From Gammaproteobacteria bacterium (GTDB taxonomy: Bacteria > Pseudomonadota > Gammaproteobacteria > Steroidobacterales > Woeseiaceae), in contig QNFK01000135.1 in NCBI GenBank assembly GCA_003645495.1, positions 1-6,026 on the forward strand: DNA of 6,026 nt. The letters run 5' to 3'. Shown piece by piece: positions 1 to 5,130 of the stretch. Numbering within the stretch: position 1 is the first letter of the stretch; each line of letters starts with the position of its first letter. Under the pieces are notes generated by a model that saw only the letters and a list, made by a program, of their open reading frames with translations, had not been told where the DNA came from and did no database searches. Position numbers and translations under genes: made by a program.

Positions 1-525
1 CAGGTAAGTTGAGACCGAGTTGTCGAGTCGTTGCCAGGGAACGGATACCTGAACGTCTTGCGGCAGGCGGAACTCGACTTCGATACTGGTGCCGTTTTGT
101 ATTTCCGGACGCCAGAGCCAGTATATGGGGGACGCGATGATGTTGCCTGGCAGCAGTAATTTGCTGTTGCGATTTTCCCTGGCAGCGCGCTGCAAATCTA
201 CGGTGTAATTCAGGCAGCTAATGCCATGCTCGGGCAACAGCATGCGGCGGTTGCGCATTTTTATCTGCTGGTCGTCTCCGCAACTGCGCACATCGAGCAG
301 AAACTTGCCAGCTTCACGAGATCGCGCAGTGACACTCTGCACCGGCTTCTCAAATCTGGCTTCGATGAACAACCTGCTTAACGCATAGTCGACAGTCACC
401 GTGTAGCGATGGGTAACGGAGGCCGCAAACGCACTGCCGCCAACGCATAAAGCCGCGATAGCGATGAGCCATCTGAAAAACTGCCTGTAACCTGAGCCAG
501 TATTGAAAATCGTTATTCTCGTCAA
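1..525 (-). CDS. Exported protein of unknown function, N-terminal part (runs off left edge)
   Basis: This reading frame is open from the left edge to an in-frame stop at 547-549, and 175 codons are visible. No ATG or GTG lies in a sensible place, so I take the TTG at 525-523 as the start. No clear Shine-Dalgarno site precedes it. The product begins with a basic stretch (RQFFRW, residues 14-19), then a hydrophobic core and an AFA|A signal peptidase I site near residue 34, so it should be exported. The mature part reads as alternating beta strands (YTVTVDYALS, RLFIEARF, SIEVEFRLP, VQVSVPWQ) and has a Trp-rich YWLWRPE segment at 135-141. It also has two cysteines (82 and 104) that could form a disulfide. 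This pattern faintly recalls the N-terminal beta domain of M61-like gluzincin peptidases. The catalytic HEXXH region, if there is one, would lie outside the window, so no enzymatic function is claimed. Confidence 0.72.
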   Translation of the reverse strand, partial: MTRITIFNTGSGYRQFFRWLIAIAALCVGGSAFAASVTHRYTVTVDYALSRLFIEARFEKPVQSVTARSREAGKFLLDVRSCGDDQQIKMRNRRMLLPEHGISCLNYTVDLQRAARENRNSKLLLPGNIIASPIYWLWRPEIQNGTSIEVEFRLPQDVQVSVPWQRLDNSVSTYL

Positions 526-602
526 AAATCGATGGTTATTGTTCGGTTATCTGCGCAAAGCTAACAATACGCCTGACGGGCAGGCGATGTCGTATGCGAT
601 CA

Positions 603-629
603 ATTATGCAGCAGCGACTTCGTTGTGAA
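603..629 (-). promoter_or_regulatory. Candidate promoter for the leftward exported-protein gene
   Basis: On the minus strand a TTCACA (629-624) lies 15 bases upstream of a CATAAT (608-603). Each differs from the sigma-70 consensus at one position, but the spacing is 2 bases shorter than ideal. Transcription would start about 70 bases before the TTG at 525. Support is pattern only. Confidence 0.3.
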
Positions 630-804
630 ATCTTTGGAACACTGCTGTGTGGATGCGTTCACATTTTCTGTCCTGAGCGCCTCTGATAGTGGCTCGTTTG
701 GCTGCCGTTCAGCTTCGTCGTGTATGCTTACCGGCAGTGCGTATCCCGTTGACTTATAATGAAAATGCGAACCATTCTCAACTGCAGAATTTTCGCGAAT
801 TCGC

Positions 805-835
805 TTGCACGCAGAGGCCGATTTTCGATTAAGAT
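805..835 (+). promoter_or_regulatory. Candidate promoter for HiPIP
   Basis: TTGCAC (805-810) is followed after 19 bases by TAAGAT (830-835), a loose sigma-70 match. Initiation here would fall near 842, giving a leader of about 53 bases that opens directly with the hairpin at 843-862. An alternative is the perfect TATAAT at 755-760, which lacks a recognisable -35 box and would give a leader of about 130 bases. I cannot decide between them from sequence alone. Confidence 0.3.
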
Positions 836-842
836 ACGCGAC

Positions 843-862
843 GCCCGGACAGTGCTCCGGGC
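843..862 (+). promoter_or_regulatory. Leader hairpin upstream of HiPIP
   Basis: GCCCGGA (843-849) pairs perfectly with TCCGGGC (856-862) around a six-base loop. An overlapping alternative pairs AGTGC (851-855) with GCACT (861-865), so the two folds exclude each other. The hairpin ends 19 bases before the ribosome binding site. It could stabilise the message or weakly attenuate transcription; neither is demonstrated. Confidence 0.4.
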
Positions 863-894
863 ACTAATTTTGAAAAAGACTGAGGGAGAATCCT

Positions 895-1218
895 TTGAGC
901 AAGATTGCCAGACGCCAGTTTATCCAATTATCAGCCGTCGCAGCCGCAGGTTGCCTCGTGCGCCCGGGTGCCGATGCTTATGCCCAGGACATGCCGAAAA
1001 TTGAGGAAAGCGACCCGGTCGCACAATCCCTGAAATATGTGCATGACGCCAGTACAGTAGACGCCGCATCACGGGCCAATCCCGCCGCCGATCAGACTTG
1101 CGCAAATTGCGCGCTGATACAGGGCGCAGATGGGGACGCATGGCGACCCTGCCAGATTTTCCCTGGCAAGTCGGTCAACGCCAATGGTTGGTGTTCAGTC
1201 TGGGCACCAAAAGCCTGA
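895..1218 (+). CDS. High-potential iron-sulfur protein (HiPIP), Tat-exported
   Basis: This encodes a 107-residue precursor of a periplasmic [4Fe-4S] electron carrier. HiPIPs cycle between the 2+ and 3+ cluster states and pass electrons, for example from cytochrome bc1 to terminal oxidases or photosynthetic reaction centres. A Tat-type signal is visible: the twin arginine R6-R7 followed by QFIQLS, an Ala-rich core, and an AYA|Q cleavage site after residue 30. Tat export fits a protein that folds around its cluster in the cytoplasm. The four cluster ligands are C69, C72, C86 and C100, in the family spacing C-x2-C-x13-C-x13-C. The family-typical YVHDAS segment (49-54) and the C-terminal GWCSVWAP are present. 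C20 lies in the signal peptide. Translation starts at TTG 895, with GAGGGAG (882-888) six bases upstream and no competing ATG in frame. No photosynthesis or oxidase gene is nearby, so its redox partner is unknown. It appears monocistronic. Confidence 0.95.
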   Translation: MSKIARRQFIQLSAVAAAGCLVRPGADAYAQDMPKIEESDPVAQSLKYVHDASTVDAASRANPAADQTCANCALIQGADGDAWRPCQIFPGKSVNANGWCSVWAPKA

Positions 1219-1225
1219 GTATTGT

Positions 1226-1262
1226 CCGCCCTGCCCGAACCCGGGCGGGGCGGAATATTTCT
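1226..1262 (+). terminator. Rho-independent terminator after HiPIP
   Basis: A 12-base arm (1226-1237) pairs with 1242-1253 around the four-base loop AACC. All twelve pairs form if the single T-G is read as a G-U wobble. The stem is very GC-rich and is followed by AATATTTCTT, a short, imperfect T tract. It begins eight bases after the HiPIP stop, as expected for the end of a single-gene transcript. Confidence 0.8.
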
Positions 1263-1306
1263 TGCGGGTCGAAGCGCCAGTTAGCTGGACTTTGACCGCT
1301 GATTTT

Positions 1307-1335
1307 AATGCGTTGCCGTCATCCGGCAGCGCATT
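1307..1335 (+). promoter_or_regulatory. Long hairpin or palindrome upstream of the aminotransferase
   Basis: AATGCGTTGCCG (1307-1318) pairs with CGGCAGCGCATT (1324-1335) around the loop TCATC, with one G-U among twelve pairs. No T tract follows, so it is a weak terminator candidate. It ends 15 bases before the candidate -10 box at 1351. It may be a back-up terminator, or an operator-like palindrome over the -35 region of the next gene. Confidence 0.5.
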
Positions 1336-1350
1336 GTCGTCTTCCCTGTG

Positions 1351-1356
1351 TACAAT
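1351..1356 (+). promoter_or_regulatory. Candidate -10 box for the aminotransferase
   Basis: TACAAT is one base from the sigma-70 -10 consensus and would give a leader of roughly 24 bases before the TTG at 1387. No convincing -35 box is found 16-18 bases upstream; that space is taken by the right arm of the 1307-1335 hairpin. An activator-dependent or weak promoter is possible. Confidence 0.35.
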
Positions 1357-1386
1357 TCGCGGCTCACGCCTCGGCGGAGCGATCCA

Positions 1387-2571
1387 TTGTTCGAAACACT
1401 AGAAGCAAAACCGGCTGACGCCATCCTGAAACTCATCGCGGAACACCGTGATGATCCGCGCGAGAACAAGATCGACCTGGGAGTCGGTGTTTACCGCGAT
1501 GCAAAGGGTGTTACGCCGATTCTCAATACGGTCAAAACAGCCGAGCAATGGCTGGTAGATAACCAGGCGAGCAAGGCATATCTTGGCTGCGCCGGAGATC
1601 CGGAGTTTTGCAAAGCGATCCAGAACCTGACTTTCGGCGATGGCTCGGATCAGGATGGGCGTATCACGACCTTGCAAACACCGGGCGGCTCAGCAGCACT
1701 GCGTGTGGCGGCCGGATTAATCCTGCGTGCCATGCCTGATGTCACGATGTGGGTGAGCGACCCGACCTGGAATAACCACGTGCCGCTGTTGGGTGGAGCC
1801 GGTATCAAACTGCAGGCATATCCGTACTACGATAATGATAATAATTGTATCCGCTTTGATGACATGCTCGCAGCGCTTGGTCAGGCGGCCGCAGGCGATC
1901 TCGTGCTTTTGCACGGTTGCTGCCACAACCCGACCGGCATGGATCTGACGGTAGAACAATGGCAGCAACTTGCCGATGTGCTCGCGGATCGCAACCTCAT
2001 ACCTTTCATAGATTTTGCTTACCACGGTTTTGCCGTGGATCTTGACGCAGACGCTTATCCGGTACGCCTGATGTTTGAGCGCTTTGCAGAGATGATCGTG
2101 GCCACTTCCTGCTCCAAGAATTTTGGTCTGTATCGTGATCGTGTCGGTTCGCTGTCCATAGTCGGTGCGAGTGCTGAGTCAGCCGCTATCGTAAATAGCC
2201 AGGCACAGAACATCGTTCGGACCCTGTATTCTGTACCGCCGGATCACGGTGGTGCGGTAGTTGCTCATATTCTCAACAACAGCGAATTGCGGGCGACATG
2301 GCTGACGGAGCTTGCCGGCATGCGGCAGCGTTTACAGGGCATGCGGAAGTTGCTTGTTGCGGCACTGTCTGAGACCGCTCCGGAGCATGATTTCTCGCAT
2401 GTCGTGCGAGCGAACGGCATGTTTTGCTACCTCGGCGTGTCCGCGGAGCAGGTAGCACGCCTGAAGCAGGATTTTGGGATCTACCTGGTGGATTCCAGTC
2501 GTATCAACGTCTGTGGGATAACAGAGAGCAACGTGAGCTATCTGGCTGAGTCGATCGCTGCCGTTCTTTAG
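1387..2571 (+). CDS. Aspartate/aromatic amino acid aminotransferase (class I, PLP-dependent)
   Basis: This encodes a cytoplasmic transaminase that moves the amino group of aspartate or an aromatic amino acid to 2-oxoglutarate, linking the TCA cycle to amino acid synthesis. At 394 residues it matches E. coli AspC (396) and TyrB (397) and aligns in order from end to end. Visible landmarks are LGVGVYRD near the N-terminus, W128 in SDPTWNNH, the CCHNPTG loop with N181, IDFAYHGFA with D209 and Y212 contacting PLP, and the catalytic SCSKNFG with K244. R252 in LYRDRVG, R278 in RTLYS (matching the R292 substrate-carboxylate residue) and R372 in SSRINV follow. An upstream ATG at 1348 would add 13 residues unlike the family. 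The TTG at 1387 gives the typical MFETLEAKPAD start and has GGAG (1376-1379) seven bases upstream, so I chose it. AspC and TyrB specificity cannot be separated by eye. It is set off from HiPIP by a terminator. Confidence 0.95.
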   Translation: MFETLEAKPADAILKLIAEHRDDPRENKIDLGVGVYRDAKGVTPILNTVKTAEQWLVDNQASKAYLGCAGDPEFCKAIQNLTFGDGSDQDGRITTLQTPGGSAALRVAAGLILRAMPDVTMWVSDPTWNNHVPLLGGAGIKLQAYPYYDNDNNCIRFDDMLAALGQAAAGDLVLLHGCCHNPTGMDLTVEQWQQLADVLADRNLIPFIDFAYHGFAVDLDADAYPVRLMFERFAEMIVATSCSKNFGLYRDRVGSLSIVGASAESAAIVNSQAQNIVRTLYSVPPDHGGAVVAHILNNSELRATWLTELAGMRQRLQGMRKLLVAALSETAPEHDFSHVVRANGMFCYLGVSAEQVARLKQDFGIYLVDSSRINVCGITESNVSYLAESIAAVL

Positions 2572-2595
2572 TCTGTAAGAAAATAATCCAGTTCA

Positions 2596-2695
2596 TCACG
2601 GCGAAGTTTGCAATCGCGGCGGGACGCCGTTCCCACGATCCTGTAAAGAATAACGTGGGAGCGGCGTCCCGCCGCGATTGCAAACTTCGCCGTGA
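2596..2695. repeat. REPIN-like element: two inverted REP sequences
   Basis: A 42-base arm (2596-2637) is the reverse complement of 2654-2695 except at one position (T2630 opposite G2661), with a 16-base spacer (2638-2653). Each arm contains its own small palindrome: GCGGCG-TCC-CGCCGC at 2661-2675 and its near copy at 2616-2630. The right arm carries GTGGGAGCGG followed by CGATTGC, which resembles the repetitive extragenic palindromes of Pseudomonas and relatives. Two REPs facing each other form a REPIN, a non-autonomous element mobilised by a RAYT transposase; none is encoded here. It lies 24 bases after the aminotransferase stop and 26 bases from the DUF192 stop, between converging genes. 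There, the transcribed hairpin may also protect mRNA 3' ends or stop transcription from both sides. Confidence 0.85.
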
Positions 2696-2702
2696 GTCCC
2701 TC

Positions 2703-2715
2703 TGCCGATTCGGCA
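2703..2715. repeat. Small hairpin beyond the DUF192 stop
   Basis: TGCCG (2703-2707) and CGGCA (2711-2715) pair across a three-base loop, six bases beyond the DUF192 stop codon. No T tract follows on the minus strand, so it is at best an accessory 3' structure next to the larger REPIN. Confidence 0.3.
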
Positions 2716-2721
2716 CGGTGA

Positions 2722-3189
2722 TTATTCGCCAGTAGGAAAATAGACAACACTATCAGTGTTGATATGCAGTCTTTCAGTAACGCCTGCATTCAATTCCAGC
2801 ACAAAATTCACCGGCTCAATTGAACTGATCGATTTCAGCGACTGCGGCACTGTATCTGTCTCGATCGAAGACACCGTGCCATCGGCACGAATGAACAGCA
2901 TATCCAGCGGTATGAACGTGTTTTTCATCCACATCGAATGAATATTCGCATCGCGGTAAACAAACAGCATGCCGGTGAATTCCGGCATGTGGCGCACGTG
3001 CATGAGTCCACGCATCTGCTGTTTACGATCCAGTGCCAGGTAAATATCGAATGCGTAGCAGGCGTGCTCGCCGGCCGAAATGACCAGTATTGCCTTATCA
3101 AAGGCGGCATCGAGATCATCGTCCTGGCTGGATTGACCACTCAGTAATAAGCCAATGCCCAGGATGGCAACGATTCGCGCAATAATCAT
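2722..3189 (-). CDS. DUF192 (UPF0127) exported protein
   Basis: This 155-residue protein belongs to the DUF192 family, whose biochemical role is not established. An N-terminal hydrophobic segment (residues 2-17) precedes an acidic stretch and has no lipobox cysteine. It is therefore a signal peptide or membrane anchor, placing the domain in the periplasm. Family landmarks in order are QQMRGLMHVRHMPE (57-70), GMLFVY (73-78), HSMWMKNTFIPLDMLFI (84-100) and VLELNAG (130-136). The length is normal and nothing is missing. The start ATG at 3189 overlaps the stop of the upstream lipoprotein gene (ATGA). A good GGGAGG site (minus strand, 3202-3197) stands seven bases before it, inside the upstream gene. 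The pair is therefore probably translationally coupled and made from one message. C44 is the only cysteine in the mature part. Confidence 0.92.
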   Translation of the reverse strand: MIIARIVAILGIGLLLSGQSSQDDDLDAAFDKAILVISAGEHACYAFDIYLALDRKQQMRGLMHVRHMPEFTGMLFVYRDANIHSMWMKNTFIPLDMLFIRADGTVSSIETDTVPQSLKSISSIEPVNFVLELNAGVTERLHINTDSVVYFPTGE

Positions 3190-3800
3190 TCAGGGACCTC
3201 CCAGCTAAGCCGACCAGTGAATTTTATGTCGGCGAAGGAAATACTGGAACTGCCATTTAGTTCTGCCAGCGGAGCTACGCAATAGAGCAAACCAGTGATT
3301 CGATATTCGGCTGCATTTTCTGCCCCGATCTGCTCCTGGCTCAATATGTCAGTCCAGCAATTTTCCGTGTCCTGCGTACCGTAAAACCTGCCGGCGCCCA
3401 CCTCGATCAGGGTCACATTGGTTGGCAACTCACTCGCGGTTTCGCCGCGCTGCAAATCCGGCAGGCCGAAAATAAACGCCAGCGAGCGTTGCTCCTCAGC
3501 AGATTCCCCTGCCGGGAGAGGACCGGCAAATCGAAGTCTCGCTCCCTCGCCGTCTGGCCGAATCATGCCATCGCAGTCGAGCACGTCCGCGCCCCAGGCC
3601 AGTGTTGCGCGGATGCCGCCGTAAAGCTCTGCGCTTAATTGACCCTCCACTTCACAGCCAGGGACCGAGGTATCCGCTACCGGTGGCTCATCTGCGGCAA
3701 TCGGCGGCGCGTCGCAAGCGGCCACCAGCAGGTACTGGAAAGTCAGTAACAGCGCGGCAGCGCTACGGGTCCGGGCGTTTCCCGGGTAAGGAAATTTCAT
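3186..3800 (-). CDS. Cysteine-containing lipoprotein of unknown function
   Basis: This encodes a 204-residue predicted lipoprotein. The ATG at 3800 is preferred over one at 3854. It is preceded by AGGA four bases upstream and gives a classic signal: basic n-region, hydrophobic AAALLLTFQYLL, then lipobox VAAC with the lipidated C29. The longer start would bury this signal behind 18 extra residues. A short acidic, Pro/Ala-rich linker follows, then a domain rich in beta-strand-like stretches. It has four further cysteines (49, 76, 148 and 174), enough for two disulfides, which fits an extracytoplasmic location. Aspartate follows the lipid cysteine; by the E. coli +2 rule this would favour inner-membrane retention, though the rule varies between lineages. 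No known domain is recognised. Its stop overlaps the DUF192 start by four bases, so the two are probably one operon with related envelope roles. A TonB-like or enzymatic motif is not visible. Confidence 0.8.
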   Translation of the reverse strand: MKFPYPGNARTRSAAALLLTFQYLLVAACDAPPIAADEPPVADTSVPGCEVEGQLSAELYGGIRATLAWGADVLDCDGMIRPDGEGARLRFAGPLPAGESAEEQRSLAFIFGLPDLQRGETASELPTNVTLIEVGAGRFYGTQDTENCWTDILSQEQIGAENAAEYRITGLLYCVAPLAELNGSSSISFADIKFTGRLSWEVPE

Positions 3801-3843
3801 AAATTCCTGCAATATTTGGCGTTTTGTATGGTCCCAAGAGCAC

Positions 3844-3849
3844 ATTATC
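3844..3849 (-). promoter_or_regulatory. Candidate -10 box for the lipoprotein-DUF192 unit
   Basis: Read on the minus strand this is GATAAT, one base from the -10 consensus, and gives a leader of about 37 bases before the ATG at 3800. The -35 region is poor. Its position downstream of the alternative ATG at 3854 is one more reason to prefer the shorter protein. Confidence 0.3.
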
Positions 3850-3926
3850 GCCAAAGCGGTGTTGTGCTACCACCAGAAGGCGTATTTGTCCGGAATCACC
3901 ACACGAGACAAATAGTGCCAGACGAG

Positions 3927-3955
3927 TTGGACTGCTGGCGCATCACTACTACAAT
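3927..3955 (+). promoter_or_regulatory. Candidate sigma-70 promoter for moxR
   Basis: TTGGAC (3927-3932) is followed by exactly 17 bases and then TACAAT (3950-3955), a five-of-six -10 match. Initiation near 3962 would leave a leader of about 24 bases holding the CGGAG ribosome binding site (3974-3978), seven bases before the ATG at 3986. The -35 match is only partial. Confidence 0.5.
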
Positions 3956-3985
3956 GGCACGCCGTTTTTGCCTCGGAGTTAATAA

Positions 3986-4954
3986 ATGAGTGTCTCGGAA
4001 AAATTTCAACAGCTCGAAGCCCATGCAGACAGCCTGATCATCGGCCAGTCACGCCTGATTAACAGGATGCTGATTGCATTGCTTTGTGATGGTCACCTGC
4101 TGGTCGAGGGGGCGCCCGGGCTGGCAAAAACCCGCGCAATCAAGGTGCTTGCCGAGAGCATCGAGGGTAATTTTCACCGGCTGCAGTTTACGCCGGACCT
4201 GTTGCCGGCCGATTTGACTGGTACGGATATCTACCGGCCACAGGATGGTACCTTCGAGTTTCGTGAGGGGCCGCTTTTTCACAACCTTATTCTTGCGGAT
4301 GAAATTAACCGTGCGCCAGCCAAGGTGCAGTCGGCGCTTCTCGAAGCGATGGAAGAACGCCAGATTACCGTTGGCGACAGCAGTTACAAATTGCCGAAAC
4401 TTTTCATGGTCATGGCAACGCAAAACCCGATCGAGCAGGAGGGCACCTATCCGTTGCCTGAAGCGCAGCTCGATCGATTCCTGTTGCATGCACAAGTGGG
4501 TTACCCAACACCGGAAGACGAGCGCAAGATTCTTGTGCTGAATCGCAATGAAGCGAAATCCGGTGAACGTGATGCATTTGCACCACCCGAGCTGATGTCG
4601 GAGGCGACCGTGATGGAAGCGCGCCAGCAAATTCTGAACATGCACCTGTCCGATGAGCTTGAGCAATACATCGTCAACGTCGTCGTTGCCACGCGTAACC
4701 CCGGCGCTGTTAATAAGGATCTCGAAGGGTTGGTCATGTATGGCGCAAGCCCGCGAGCCTGTATGGGTATCGACCGGGCATCGCGCGCGCGCGCCTGGCT
4801 CGAGGGTCGTGACTATGTCGGGCCGGAAGATATCCAGGACGTGGCCGGAGACGTGCTGCGGCACCGGCTGGTGCTGAGTTTCGAGGCTGAAGCAGATGGC
4901 GTCGGGCCCGATACGATCATCGAAGGCGTGCTCGACGGTGTCGGCGTTCCTTAA
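3986..4954 (+). CDS. MoxR-family AAA+ ATPase
   Basis: This 322-residue cytoplasmic ATPase belongs to the MoxR branch of AAA+ proteins, chaperone-like enzymes that usually act with DUF58 and von Willebrand A domain proteins to mature or activate partners, often metal-dependent or envelope proteins. The Walker A is GAPGLAKT (42-49) and the Walker B is LILADE (101-106), followed by the family-typical INRAPAKVQSALLEAMEE. Sensor 1 is ATQNP with N147, an arginine-finger candidate is R164 in QLDRF, and sensor 2 is R257 in GASPRA. The C-terminal helical lid (EDIQDVAGDVLRHR) is complete, and length is normal for the family. The ATG is supported by a GGAG seven bases upstream. A DUF58 gene follows on the same strand, as is usual, but the gap of 176 bases is filled with four hairpins instead of the usual tight junction. 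The exact client is unknown. Confidence 0.95.
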   Translation: MSVSEKFQQLEAHADSLIIGQSRLINRMLIALLCDGHLLVEGAPGLAKTRAIKVLAESIEGNFHRLQFTPDLLPADLTGTDIYRPQDGTFEFREGPLFHNLILADEINRAPAKVQSALLEAMEERQITVGDSSYKLPKLFMVMATQNPIEQEGTYPLPEAQLDRFLLHAQVGYPTPEDERKILVLNRNEAKSGERDAFAPPELMSEATVMEARQQILNMHLSDELEQYIVNVVVATRNPGAVNKDLEGLVMYGASPRACMGIDRASRARAWLEGRDYVGPEDIQDVAGDVLRHRLVLSFEAEADGVGPDTIIEGVLDGVGVP

Positions 4955-4960
4955 TCCAAT

Positions 4961-5077
4961 GTTGAAAAAATTATCCATGAATTTTTCAACGACGCGAACC
5001 GAAAAATGCGATTTTCGGTTCGCTCCCATTTTTAATGGCTTGAAGCCATTAAAAATGACGGTACATCCCTGTACCGT
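4961..5077. repeat. Array of four consecutive hairpins between moxR and DUF58
   Basis: Four palindromes stand almost end to end. H1 pairs GTTGAAAAA (4961-4969) with 4982-4990 (9 bp). H2 pairs GCGAACCGAAAA (4994-5005) with 5012-5023 (12 bp, six-base loop). H3 pairs CATTTTTAATGGC (5027-5039) with 5045-5057 (13 bp, loop TTGAA). H4 pairs ACGGTACA (5058-5065) with 5070-5077 (8 bp, loop TCCC). All these arms match perfectly. Gaps are 3, 3 and 0 bases. None is followed by a terminator-like T tract outside its own stem. The loops of H1 and H4 share ATCC(A/C)TG. This could be a compound intergenic repeat or an mRNA processing or stability block that sets different levels of moxR and DUF58. Confidence 0.8.
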
Positions 5078-5105
5078 GCGCGAAGCTGAGACAAGCAGAA
5101 TTCTT

Positions 5106-5115
5106 CAGCCGGCTG
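5106..5115. promoter_or_regulatory. Short palindrome upstream of the DUF58 start
   Basis: CAGCCGGCTG is a perfect 10-base palindrome ending 15 bases before the DUF58 ATG and just ahead of its AGGA ribosome binding site (5118-5121). It may be chance; there is no loop and no known operator is recognised. Confidence 0.25.
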
Positions 5116-5130
5116 CCAGGACCTAGTTTG

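Larger units (their letters stand above)
526..894. other. Divergent intergenic region, no gene seen
   Basis: This 369-base stretch separates the leftward exported-protein gene from the rightward HiPIP gene. I see no credible coding frame: an ATG-started frame beginning at 759 reads through the HiPIP gene out of frame and has no family features. The stretch holds a small hairpin (CGCCTG/CAGGCG at 570-575 and 581-586), candidate promoters in both directions, a perfect TATAAT at 755-760 without a good -35 box, and the hairpin at 843-862. Confidence 0.6.

Noticed and set aside
624..663. TGTGAA and TTCACA as a CRP/FNR-like inverted repeat
   Set aside because: The two half-sites are 28 bases apart, far wider than a single dimer site, and neither flank matches a known operator.
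759..1004. Plus-strand open frame of 81 codons before and into the HiPIP gene
   Set aside because: It overlaps the HiPIP start out of frame, is very rich in arginine and serine, lacks family features, and begins inside the promoter-like TATAAT.
1348..1386. ATG at 1348 as the aminotransferase start
   Set aside because: It would add 13 residues unlike the AspC/TyrB N-terminus, lies at the candidate -10 box, and has no ribosome binding site, whereas TTG 1387 has GGAG at seven bases.
1399..2025. Minus-strand open frames inside the aminotransferase gene
   Set aside because: They are short mirror frames of a complete, motif-rich coding sequence with no independent support.
3801..3854. Upstream ATG (3854) for the lipoprotein
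   Set aside because: It places 18 residues ahead of a complete lipoprotein signal and runs through the candidate -10 box; the ATG at 3800 has its own AGGA site.
4049..5029. Long minus-strand open frame (326 codons) opposite moxR
   Set aside because: It lies antisense to a clear MoxR ATPase with every motif intact, shows no recognisable family features, and its composition (many His, Arg and Cys) is typical of a mirror frame of codon-biased DNA.
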